A DNA stretch of 64,000 nucleotides from Flavobacterium soyae. Lineage in GTDB: Bacteria > Bacteroidota > Bacteroidia > Flavobacteriales > Flavobacteriaceae. Of this stretch, positions 49,357-57,175 are shown in pieces. A program made the position numbers and the translations under genes. The notes under the pieces are model-generated. The model saw nothing but the letters and a program-made list of their open reading frames with translations, did no database searches and had not been told where the DNA came from. Location of the stretch: NCBI RefSeq assembly GCF_021245985.1, contig NZ_JAJQXA010000017.1:34855-98854 (forward strand), read 5' to 3'. Positions within the stretch are counted from its first letter, which is position 1, and each line of letters opens with the position of its first letter.

Positions 49357-49365
49357 TTCAGCTTT

Positions 49366-50706
49366 TTATCTATCAAACAATAATCGTTTTCCGGCACGGA
49401 CATCTTTTATTTTGAAATTATTATAAACCAGTTCTCCGTTTACAAAAGTATGTGTAATTCTAGATTTAAAAGCCATATTTTCAAATGGAGACCAGCCGCA
49501 TTTGTATAAAATATTATCTGAATTTACACTCCACGGCAGACTTGGGTTTACAATTACTAAATCGGCAAAATAACCTTCTTTAATAAAACCTCGTTTTTCT
49601 ATTTTGAAAATCTTAGCAGGATTGTGGCACATTTTCTCCACGATTTTCTCTACACTGATTTTCCCTTGGTGATGCGCTTCGAACATTGCCACAACGGCGT
49701 GCTGCACAAGCGGACCTCCAGAAGGTGCTTTTAAGTACGATTGTAATTTTTCTTCTTTGGTATGCGGCGCGTGATCTGTTGCAATAACATCAATTCGGCC
49801 GTCATTCAAAGCTTTCCAAAGTTCGGCCCTGTCGTGTTCTGTTTTTACAGCAGGATTCCATTTAATGAAATTTCCTTTTGTTTTGTAATCTTCATCGGTA
49901 AACCAAAGGTGGTGCACGCAAACCTCAGCGGTGATTTTTTTATCTTCTAACGGAATTTTATTAGTAAACAATTCCATTTCTTTTGCTGTAGAAAGATGAA
50001 AAATATGCAGACGCGCTCCTGTTTTCTTTGCCAAAGCCACCGCTTTTGAAGACGAAAGATAACAAGCCTCAGCACTTCTAATTAAATTGTGCGCCGTTAC
50101 CGGAACATCTTCACCATATTTTTCTTTAAATTCTGCTAAATTGTTCTGAATTGTAGTTTCATCTTCACAATGTACTGCAATTAACATTGGGGTACTTGAG
50201 AAAATTTTTTCCAGAGTCTCTTCCTTGTCAACCAGCATATTTCCTGTTGAAGAACCTAAGAAAATTTTGATTCCCGCAACATTTTTTGGATTTGTTTTTA
50301 AAACCTCTTCCAGATTATCATTCGTTGCTCCCATCATAAACGAATAATTCGCAAATGATTTCTCAGCAGCAATTTGGTATTTATCTTCTAAAATTTCCTG
50401 AGTAACCGCATTTGGAACTGTGTTGGGCTGTTCGATAAAAGAAGTAATTCCTCCGGCAACTGCAGCTCTCGATTCTGATTCGATATCTCCTTTATGCGTT
50501 AATCCCGGCTCTCTAAAATGCACCTGATCATCGATTGCACCCGGTATTAAATAATTTCCTTCGGCATCAATAACAATACAGTCAGATGTTTTTAGGCTGA
50601 TACTGTCTGCAACCTCAACGATTAAATCATTTTCAATCAAAACATCTCCGTCAAAAATAGATCCTTCGTTTACAATTTTGGCATTTTTTATTAAAATCCT
50701 GTTCAT
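49366..50706 (-). CDS. pyrC: Dihydroorotase
   Basis: It closes carbamoyl-aspartate to dihydroorotate in pyrimidine synthesis. The 446-residue amidohydrolase has DQVHFREPGLTHKGD (metal His pair), the KIFLGSSTG lysine region, HCEDE, HIFHLSTA and ATDHAPHT. This is the class I type with a C-terminal composite sheet. The chemistry class is firm; a hydantoinase or allantoinase is the less likely alternative. It sits in a string with a DPM1-like gene and DUF4296. Confidence 0.9.
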   Translation of the reverse strand: MNRILIKNAKIVNEGSIFDGDVLIENDLIVEVADSISLKTSDCIVIDAEGNYLIPGAIDDQVHFREPGLTHKGDIESESRAAVAGGITSFIEQPNTVPNAVTQEILEDKYQIAAEKSFANYSFMMGATNDNLEEVLKTNPKNVAGIKIFLGSSTGNMLVDKEETLEKIFSSTPMLIAVHCEDETTIQNNLAEFKEKYGEDVPVTAHNLIRSAEACYLSSSKAVALAKKTGARLHIFHLSTAKEMELFTNKIPLEDKKITAEVCVHHLWFTDEDYKTKGNFIKWNPAVKTEHDRAELWKALNDGRIDVIATDHAPHTKEEKLQSYLKAPSGGPLVQHAVVAMFEAHHQGKISVEKIVEKMCHNPAKIFKIEKRGFIKEGYFADLVIVNPSLPWSVNSDNILYKCGWSPFENMAFKSRITHTFVNGELVYNNFKIKDVRAGKRLLFDR

Positions 50707-50715
50707 GTTCTATCT

Positions 50716-51441
50716 TTATAATGTATTGACTAATTTTTTTAATCGAAGAGAAATTACACCTAGAATTGCTTCTTTAATAATCGCATTACTCATTTTTGAA
50801 ACCCCTTTTGTTCTGTCTGTAAAAATAATTGGCACTTCTTTTATTTCAAATTTAGCACAATAAGTTCTGTACTTCATTTCGATTTGAAACGCATATCCAA
50901 CAAACTTTATTTTATTAAGATTGATTTTCTCTAAAACTTCTCTTTTATAACAAACAAAACCGGCAGTTGCATCGTGAATTTTCATTCCGGTAATAAATTT
51001 TACATAAACAGATGCAAAATACGACATTAAAACACGGCTTAAAGGCCAGTTTACTACATTTACACCCGTAACATAACGTGAACCGATGGCTAAATCGGCG
51101 CCTCCAAAGTGGCAGGCATCATACAACTTTTCAAGATCATTTGGGTTGTGCGAAAAGTCGGCATCCATTTCAAAAATAAAATCATATTTATGTTCTAATG
51201 ACCATTTAAAACCATGAACATAAGCGGTTCCTAAACCGGATTTTTTAGTTCTTTTTTCAAGAAATAATCTTCCCGGATATTCTTCCTGTAATGCAATAAC
51301 TTTATCGGCGGTATGGTCCGGCGAATTATCATCGATTATTAGCAGATGAAAAGATTTATGCTGTGAAAGTACAGCTCTCACTATACTTTCTATATTTTCA
51401 ATTTCGTTATAAGTAGGAATTATGACAATACTATCATTCAT
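50716..51441 (-). CDS. Polyprenol monophosphomannose synthase-like GT2
   Basis: The 241-residue family 2 glycosyltransferase has IIPTYNEIENIESIVRAVL, the donor DDN (LLIIDDNSPDHT), the metal DAD (FEMDADFSHNP) and GSRYVTGVNVVNWPLSR, features of DPM1/Ppm1. There are no C-terminal membrane helices. It would load a sugar, probably mannose, on a polyprenyl phosphate. Nine bp separate it from the dihydroorotase gene. Confidence 0.88.
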   Translation of the reverse strand: MNDSIVIIPTYNEIENIESIVRAVLSQHKSFHLLIIDDNSPDHTADKVIALQEEYPGRLFLEKRTKKSGLGTAYVHGFKWSLEHKYDFIFEMDADFSHNPNDLEKLYDACHFGGADLAIGSRYVTGVNVVNWPLSRVLMSYFASVYVKFITGMKIHDATAGFVCYKREVLEKINLNKIKFVGYAFQIEMKYRTYCAKFEIKEVPIIFTDRTKGVSKMSNAIIKEAILGVISLRLKKLVNTL

Positions 51442-51548
51442 TTTTTTCTCGGTAATTTCACCGCAAAAGTAAACTTTTTATAGCATTTGGTTCATAATAA
51501 ATACATAATAAAACTATTGATACAAAAAATTACTAATTTTGTGGCGCT

Positions 51549-52217
51549 ATGATTGAACACCTTCATCCACGAATTATTGAAAACAAAGATTGGGCAACCG
51601 CTTTATTTGTCCTGACCTTTGCTGTTGTTGCCATGACAAAATCTGCTTATGAAACTCGTTTTTCAGAATTCAGCAAGCTTATTTTTTCAGATAAATACGC
51701 AAAAATTTATCGTGATAACAGCCACATGAAAAGCAGCTTTACGGTTGGTTTATTTTTTGTACAGGTTATTTCGTTTGCCTTTTTTATTCTTCTTACATTA
51801 AACATGTATGATAAAGCATCAAAAACTGATTATGTTTTATTCATTCAAATCGCAACTTTTCTGCTTTATTTTATCCTGGCAAAATATTTAGTTGAAAAAA
51901 TTGTTGCTGCGGCATTCAACATTGACGACTTTGTAGAACTTTTTAATTTGCAAAAAGTTACTTACAGAACTTATATTGGTGTTTTAATCCTTCCAATCAA
52001 TGCTATTTTGTTTTATTATGATAATATTTCAACGATTGTACCGCTGACAACAATAGGCATTTCGCTGTGTATCAGCTTATATTCTTATTTTATTTCAATT
52101 AAAACATATCAAAACGTAATAATCGGTAAGTTATTTTATTTTATTTTATATCTTTGCGCTCTTGAAATAGCGCCTTATTATTTTCTTTATTATTGGATAA
52201 CAAAAGGGAGTGCTTAG
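51549..52217 (+). CDS. DUF4271 family membrane protein
   Basis: The 222-residue protein has about six helices (TALFVLTFAVVAMTK; VGLFFVQVISFAFFILLTL; VLFIQIATFLLYFILAKYL; near the end ALEIAPYYFLYYW), the family's layout. Function unknown. It overlaps an upstream extension of hemD, and in Bacteroidota this gene is often found directly before hemD. A perfect TAATTTTG at 51534-51541 is a likely -7, 8 nt before the ATG. Confidence 0.85.
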   Translation: MIEHLHPRIIENKDWATALFVLTFAVVAMTKSAYETRFSEFSKLIFSDKYAKIYRDNSHMKSSFTVGLFFVQVISFAFFILLTLNMYDKASKTDYVLFIQIATFLLYFILAKYLVEKIVAAAFNIDDFVELFNLQKVTYRTYIGVLILPINAILFYYDNISTIVPLTTIGISLCISLYSYFISIKTYQNVIIGKLFYFILYLCALEIAPYYFLYYWITKGSA

Positions 52218-52231
52218 AAAATGTTTATAAT

Positions 52232-52981
52232 ATGAAAGTGAAAACAATTTTGGTGTCACAGCCTGAACCTAAAGTGGAGAATTCTCCTTACTTTGAGCTC
52301 CAACAAAAACACAAAATAAAAATTGATTTCAGACCATTTATTCATGTGGAAGGGGTTAGCGCAAAAGAGATTCGATTACAAAAAATCGATCTTAATCATT
52401 ACACTGCGATCATTTTAACAAGTCGAAATGCTGTAGATCATTTTTTTAGAGTGGCTGATGAAATGCGTTACAAAGTTCCTGAAGGATTGAAATATTTTTG
52501 TCAATCTGAAGCAGTAGCGTTTTATCTTCAAAAGTATGTTGTTTACAGAAAACGTAAAATTTACGTTGGAGCAAAAGATTTTGCAGATTTATCTCCTCTT
52601 ATCAAAAAGTACAAAGACGAGAAGTTTTTGCTTCCTGCATCTGACCAGTTAAATGCAGATGCCCCTATAACATTAAACAGCCTGAAAGTAGATTGGGCTC
52701 AAGCTATTTTTTACAGAACAGTAATGAGTGACTTGTCTGATCTTGCTGATGTTTATTATGATGTTTTAGCATTTTTTAGTCCAACAGGAATTAAATCTTT
52801 ATTTAAAAACTTCCCGGACTTTCAACAAAACAACACCAGAATCGCTGTATTTGGAAGCACAACTCAAAAAGAAGCTTTAGATCATGGTTTAAGAATTGAT
52901 ATTCTTGCTCCAACTCCTGAAACGCCTTCTATGACAATGGCTTTAGAAAAATATATTGCAGAAGCAAACAAAGGAAAATAA
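52232..52981 (+). CDS. hemD: Uroporphyrinogen-III synthase
   Basis: It closes the tetrapyrrole ring in heme synthesis. From ATG 52232 the 249-residue protein shows the two-lobed HemD pattern (VKTILVSQPEPKVENSPY; AIILTSRNAVDHFF; VLAFFSPTGIKSLFKNFP; RIAVFGSTTQKEALDHGL; PTPETPSMTMALEKYI). ATG 52232 starts 14 nt after the DUF4271 stop; TATCTTTG at 52146-52153 inside that gene may be an extra promoter. Confidence 0.9.
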   Translation: MKVKTILVSQPEPKVENSPYFELQQKHKIKIDFRPFIHVEGVSAKEIRLQKIDLNHYTAIILTSRNAVDHFFRVADEMRYKVPEGLKYFCQSEAVAFYLQKYVVYRKRKIYVGAKDFADLSPLIKKYKDEKFLLPASDQLNADAPITLNSLKVDWAQAIFYRTVMSDLSDLADVYYDVLAFFSPTGIKSLFKNFPDFQQNNTRIAVFGSTTQKEALDHGLRIDILAPTPETPSMTMALEKYIAEANKGK

Positions 52982-53006
52982 ACCTTTTAGAAATATTAAA
53001 AGTTTT

Positions 53007-53052
53007 AAAATTCCAAATTCCAATTTTATGTTGGGATTTGGAATTTTTGTTT
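53007..53052 (+). terminator. Terminator after hemD
   Basis: AAAATTCCAAATTCCAA pairs with TTGGGATTTGGAATTTTT, then TGTTTTATT. Confidence 0.8.
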
Positions 53053-53131
53053 TATTCCGTATTCAACTTCTTTTTCTCTTTGGCAAAGTTTGAAACATTG
53101 GCAAAGATTACAACAATGCATCCACCCGTTT

Positions 53132-53151
53132 CCCGTGGTTGAAACCACGGG
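53132..53151. repeat. Palindrome CCCGTGGTTGAAACCACGGG
   Basis: An 8-bp perfect stem with a 4-nt loop and no T-run. The rest of 53053-53265 shows no gene; TACATTTG at 53209-53216 is a likely -7 for the Lrp gene. Confidence 0.75.
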
Positions 53152-53265
53152 CTATATTTGAAATTTGGAATTTCAAAATTGAAATTTCATTATTTAAAGC
53201 CTTTTGACTACATTTGATTTCTATTCTAAACCCAAATTACAATAAATAGTTTCAAATTATAAGTT

Positions 53266-53736
53266 ATGAAAATCAACTCCCTTTTAATCGAAATTGACGG
53301 TATCGACAAAGAAATCCTTCGATACCTTATGGACGATGCCCGAAAACCTATTTTACAAATCGCTAATAAAATAGGCATTTCGGGAGCTGCAATTCATCAG
53401 CGGTTAAAAAAACTAGAGCAGTCTGGTGTTATTTCTGGTTCGAAGTTTACGGTAAACCCAAAAGTTTTGGGATATAACACTATGGCGTTTGTGGGAGTTT
53501 ATCTTGATAAAGCTTCCCGAAATTCTGAAGCCGTAAAAGATTTAAAAAAAATACCCGAAGTTTTGGAGTGTCATTATACAACTGGAAACTGGTCGGTTTT
53601 AATTAAAATTATCTGTCGTGACAACGAGCATTTAATGCAGCTTTTAAACACTAAAATTCAGGCTATTGAAGGTGTTTCAAGAACAGAAACGTTTATTTCA
53701 CTAGATCAGCAGATTGACAGGCAGATTCAATTGTAA
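53266..53736 (+). CDS. Lrp/AsnC family transcriptional regulator
   Basis: The 156-residue protein has an N-terminal helix-turn-helix (IDGIDKEILRYLMDDARKPI, ISGAAIHQRLKKLEQSGVIS) and a C-terminal RAM domain (TMAFVGVYLDKA, VLECHYTTGNWSVLIKIICR) that binds amino acids in the family. Target genes are unknown; single gene. Confidence 0.93.
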   Translation: MKINSLLIEIDGIDKEILRYLMDDARKPILQIANKIGISGAAIHQRLKKLEQSGVISGSKFTVNPKVLGYNTMAFVGVYLDKASRNSEAVKDLKKIPEVLECHYTTGNWSVLIKIICRDNEHLMQLLNTKIQAIEGVSRTETFISLDQQIDRQIQL

Positions 53737-53760
53737 ATTAGATAATGTGGCAATTTGATT

Positions 53761-53852
53761 TAAACTGGACTAAAGTCCAGGATCGAGCCAAGGTTCTTTA
53801 GTCGTTCCGAAGGAACATATTATAGTGTAGGGCTGGACTTCAGTCCAGTTTA
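53761..53852. repeat. Inverted repeat TAAACTGGACT..AGTCCAGTTTA
   Basis: The arms TAAACTGGACT and AGTCCAGTTTA each also carry a local ACTAAAGTCCAG-type hairpin, with GTTCCGAAGGAAC in the centre. Same core as 17095-17126. Confidence 0.75.
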
Positions 53853-53876
53853 ATTTATACAGACATGCAAAAACAA

Positions 53877-53909
53877 AACCCGACAGGTTTTTTAAAACCT
53901 GCCGGGTTT
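53877..53909. terminator. Terminator/repeat AAACCCGACAGG
   Basis: AAACCCGACAGGTTTT pairs with AAAACCTGCCGGGTTT with one mismatch. Between convergent genes; related to 16984 and 17146. Confidence 0.75.
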
Positions 53910-53949
53910 GCTATAAATTATCTAATTGACCAATTTTCTAATTATCACA

Positions 53950-54636
53950 TTAATTCCTTCTGCTTCCAGAATAAATTGAGATATAGTACAACAACGTTGC
54001 AATCGATCCAAGAGCGGCAACCACATATGTTCTTGCGGCCCACTTTAAGGCATCTTTTGCACCGGCCTGCTCTTCTTGTGTTAACATATGTTTGTTTTCA
54101 AGCCATGCTAAAGCCCTGTTACTCGCATCGTATTCTACCGGTAATGTAATAATCGAAAATAATGTTGTTACAGCAAAAATTATAATTCCAACTAATAACA
54201 ACTGCGGAAAAGTTCTGATCATTAAAATTCCGGCCAATAAAATCCACTGCATATAGCTTGAAGCTATATTAACAATTGGCACTAATTTAGAACGCATCGT
54301 TAACCATTCGTAACCTATGGCATGCTGAACAGCATGTCCGCATTCGTGAGCCGCAACTGCTGCAGCTGCCGCATTTCGATGATTATAAACTGCTTCACTT
54401 AAGTTTACTGTTTTATCTGACGGATTATAATGATCTGTTAACTGACCCGGAGTCGAAATAACACGAACATCTCTAATTCCGTTATCAGCGAGCATTTTTT
54501 CAGCGATTTCTGCGCCGCTCATTCCGTTTCGTAACTGCAGTTTAGAATATAATTCGAATTTGCTTTTAAGTTTTGAACTTACCATCCAGCTAAACAGCAT
54601 TATCGCTCCGGCAAGTATTAAATATCCACCTCCCAT
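53950..54636 (-). CDS. YugP-like neutral zinc metallopeptidase
   Basis: The 228-residue membrane protein has an N-terminal helix, the zinc-binding HECGH (AAHECGHAVQHAIGYEW, about 115) and two or three later helices, ending PVEYDASNRALAWLENK and AARTYVVAALGSIATLLYYI. It is a membrane protease family with unknown substrates. Single gene. Confidence 0.92.
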   Translation of the reverse strand: MGGGYLILAGAIMLFSWMVSSKLKSKFELYSKLQLRNGMSGAEIAEKMLADNGIRDVRVISTPGQLTDHYNPSDKTVNLSEAVYNHRNAAAAAVAAHECGHAVQHAIGYEWLTMRSKLVPIVNIASSYMQWILLAGILMIRTFPQLLLVGIIIFAVTTLFSIITLPVEYDASNRALAWLENKHMLTQEEQAGAKDALKWAARTYVVAALGSIATLLYYISIYSGSRRN

Positions 54637-54782
54637 ATTTTTATCTTTTTTGATTGAATTTAAATTTACAAAACAAACTGCAAATTACGAACCATTTTAA
54701 CAAAATGTCATTTTGGCATTTTTTCAGACAAAAACACCATATTAAAACATAAAAGACTAAAGTGCGTCTCTACAATCCATCT

Positions 54783-55376
54783 CTATAACAATTGCTTATT
54801 TATTTCTTCAAACTTTTCAATCAGAGCATTTATTTTTGCCTGCTGTTTTTTGATTTGTTTTGGAAGAATAAGAAACCAGTTAAACGCCATCCATAATAAT
54901 GTTAGGCCATAAGTCAGACTTGCTCCTAAAAAAGTCATTCTGCTGGCGTATTCGTACATATACAAACAGATCCCGAATGTAAGCGCAGCAAAATAAAATC
55001 GCATCATTGTTGTCTGTAGAAACTGTTGTTTCTTTTTAATCAAAATTAAATTTTGCAGGTATTCCTGATTGGTTTGTGTTGTTTCGATGTTTTTATAGGT
55101 ACTCAATAATTTATTATAAACAAATAAATAAATCATCATTGCCAGAATCGTAACAATGATTCCTATTTTAGTCGAAATAAATTGCGGCTGATAATACACC
55201 CAGACAAAAACAATAAAGGCCGATGTTGCTAAAAGCAAAATATTGGTAATCCACAAACTTCTTAAACCCGCTCTTTTAAATTTATTTAAGCGCGCCAGCA
55301 AATCCTGCATATCGGGCTGACTTACGGATTGTTTTTTCCATAAATCTTTAAAATCTATATTATTATCGTTGTCCAT
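54783..55376 (-). CDS. Membrane protein, possible anti-sigma partner
   Basis: The 197-residue protein has a 35-residue cytoplasmic N-terminus (FKDLWKKQSVSQPDMQDLLA) and four helices, then a coiled-coil end (IKKQQAKINALIEKFEEINK). It overlaps the ECF sigma gene by 14 bp, the typical linkage for a sigma/anti-sigma pair, though it lacks the zinc-type anti-sigma motif. Role inferred from position. Confidence 0.7.
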   Translation of the reverse strand: MDNDNNIDFKDLWKKQSVSQPDMQDLLARLNKFKRAGLRSLWITNILLLATSAFIVFVWVYYQPQFISTKIGIIVTILAMMIYLFVYNKLLSTYKNIETTQTNQEYLQNLILIKKKQQFLQTTMMRFYFAALTFGICLYMYEYASRMTFLGASLTYGLTLLWMAFNWFLILPKQIKKQQAKINALIEKFEEINKQLL

Positions 55377-55836
55377 TTTCTTTAAATTTTTGAGTCAGTT
55401 TTTCTTTAATCCTGTGAATTTTTACTCGCACATTGGCTTCAGAAAGTCCAATAATTTTAGCGATTTCCGCCTGCCTTACATCTTCTAATTCTAATGAGAT
55501 AATGATACGTTCCGTTTCGGGCAGTTCAGCAATGCATTTATATAAAAACTGAATTTGAGGTTCTAATGAAGACTGTTTTTCTTCTGAAAGATGAATCGGA
55601 AGTTCTGATTTTGGAAAACGTTTTTGTTTTTCAATCTGTCGAAGGCAATTATTCGACGCAATTCTAAAAATCCAGGTTCCGATAGCAGATTCATTTCTAA
55701 AGGTTTCAAGTTTCTGCCAGACAATTATAAATGTTTCCTGAGCTAAATCCTGAGCGGCATCATAATCGTTTACAAATCCCATGCAAAGCCTGAAAATTCT
55801 ATCCCAATATGTTTTGTAGATTTCTTCGAATTCCAT
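55363..55836 (-). CDS. ECF-type RNA polymerase sigma factor
   Basis: The 157-residue protein has region 2 (DRIFRLCMGFVNDYDAAQDL, AQETFIIVWQKLETF, GTWIFRIASNNCLRQ) and region 4 (LPETERIIISLELEDVRQAE, GLSEANVRVKIHRIKEKL). It should direct polymerase to a small regulon. It follows the hydrolase gene by 1 bp and overlaps the membrane-protein gene. Confidence 0.93.
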   Translation of the reverse strand: MEFEEIYKTYWDRIFRLCMGFVNDYDAAQDLAQETFIIVWQKLETFRNESAIGTWIFRIASNNCLRQIEKQKRFPKSELPIHLSEEKQSSLEPQIQFLYKCIAELPETERIIISLELEDVRQAEIAKIIGLSEANVRVKIHRIKEKLTQKFKENGQR

Positions 55837-55837
55837 T

Positions 55838-56686
55838 TTAAGATTTTAAAAAATTGTTTAATTGTGCCAAATACCATTCTGTATCATCGTACATTATGAA
55901 ATGCAAACCTTTGTTCGCATATTGAAAATTAGCCGTTTTTAGGTTTTTATACTGCCCTTCGATTGCCGGTTTTAAATTTATAAAATAAGATTCTAATAAA
56001 ATTAGCGACGGACATCTTATCGTGGAGATTTTATTTCTCAAATCGGTATTAAAAAAATCACAATACATTTGAGCAAAAGTTTCTCTATCTGATTTTACAC
56101 TCCAACCGATAACCATTTCCAGTTTTGAAGTATCCTGCAAAAGTCTTGGCATGGCTTGTTTCTGCATATCATAAAACTGAGTTTCGGTCATTACTGTCAT
56201 TTGATTTACTGTTGATGAACAATCATTATTTTCTTTTGATTTAAAAGAAGGATCGGTTAAAGCTGCTAAACAAGGCAAAGCATCAACAACGACAATCTTA
56301 CCAATTAATTCCGGATAATCTGCAGCTATCGCAAGCGTTAATCCTCCGCCCATACTGTGACCAATTATGATTGGCTTTTCAATTTTATTGTCTTTGATGT
56401 AATTAGCGATTCCTGTTTTCCAATTTCCGAATGAAGGATTTAGCTGTGGTTTTGCTCCGGCAAACCCAGCCATTGTAAGTGTATAACAGGTAAAATCTTT
56501 TTCGAAAGCGGTTTTGGTTTCATTCCAAACTTCGCCGGAAGAAGCAAATCCGGGAATGAAAATTATAGATTGTTTTCCTTTTCCGGTTTTAAGAACTTCA
56601 AAAGGATATGATTTTGTTTGTGCAAAAACATTTAGACATAATGCAGAGAATAAGAATGCGATAATTAAGATGATATACTTTTTCAT
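55838..56686 (-). CDS. Exported alpha/beta hydrolase
   Basis: The 282-residue protein has a signal peptide (IILIIAFLFSALCLNVFAQ), oxyanion segment IFIPGFASSGEVW and nucleophile elbow GHSMGGG (Ser about 110); the terminal His is in NKGLHFIMYDD. It is a serine hydrolase with unknown substrate in the periplasm. It is the first gene of a three-gene unit with the sigma factor. Confidence 0.87.
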   Translation of the reverse strand: MKKYIILIIAFLFSALCLNVFAQTKSYPFEVLKTGKGKQSIIFIPGFASSGEVWNETKTAFEKDFTCYTLTMAGFAGAKPQLNPSFGNWKTGIANYIKDNKIEKPIIIGHSMGGGLTLAIAADYPELIGKIVVVDALPCLAALTDPSFKSKENNDCSSTVNQMTVMTETQFYDMQKQAMPRLLQDTSKLEMVIGWSVKSDRETFAQMYCDFFNTDLRNKISTIRCPSLILLESYFINLKPAIEGQYKNLKTANFQYANKGLHFIMYDDTEWYLAQLNNFLKS

Positions 56687-56886
56687 TTTTAATAGTTTTA
56701 AGTTGTTAAATAATCGGATCCGTGCTTTGGATACGAGAACTATTAAAATGTTACAACGGTTTCAAAAAATTTAATTATTAAATTATAGATACTAGGGTTT
56801 GTAGGGTTTGTAACGCAAAGTTTGGAAGTTTTTTTGTTTGTAATTCCGATTTTATCGGTAAAGAGCGCAAAGTTTTTCCACAATCT

Positions 56887-57100
56887 TGTCATCCTGAGGA
56901 ACGAAGGATCACATAAGTAACTCTACAAAGATTGACGATTTTGATTGCGGAATTTCTAGTGCGATCCTTCGTTCCTCAGGATGACAAATTGTACGCATTG
57001 TCAGTCTGAGCGAAGTCGAAGACCACGCAAGAAGCTCCGCAATCAAAATCGTCAATCTTTGTAGAGTTACTTATGTGATCCTTCGTTCCTCAGACTGACA
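56887..57100. repeat. 214-bp inverted repeat with 65-nt arms
   Basis: The left arm (56887-56951, beginning TGTCATCCTGAGGAACGAAG) is mirrored by 57036-57100 with only about two mismatches. A second reverse match of the outer 26 nt lies at 56960-56986, and a CTGAGCGAAGTCGAAG word at 57005. It looks like two head-to-head REP-type units. Confidence 0.85.
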
Positions 57101-57111
57101 AAACAAGACGC

Positions 57112-57156
57112 AAAAAAATCCCAAACTCCAATCGTAAAATTGGAATTTGGGATTTT
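57112..57156 (-). terminator. Terminator of leuS
   Basis: On the reverse strand AAAATCCCAAATTCCAAT pairs with ATTGGAGTTTGGGATTTT, followed by more T. Confidence 0.85.
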
Positions 57157-57175
57157 AAATATTGAAATTTTAAAA

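Larger units (their letters stand above)
56687..57175. other. Intergenic region dominated by a large inverted repeat
   Basis: No gene. The left 200 bp include repeat-like words (AGTTTGGAAG, GCGCAAAG); the rest is the element at 56887-57100 and the leuS terminator. Confidence 0.75.
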
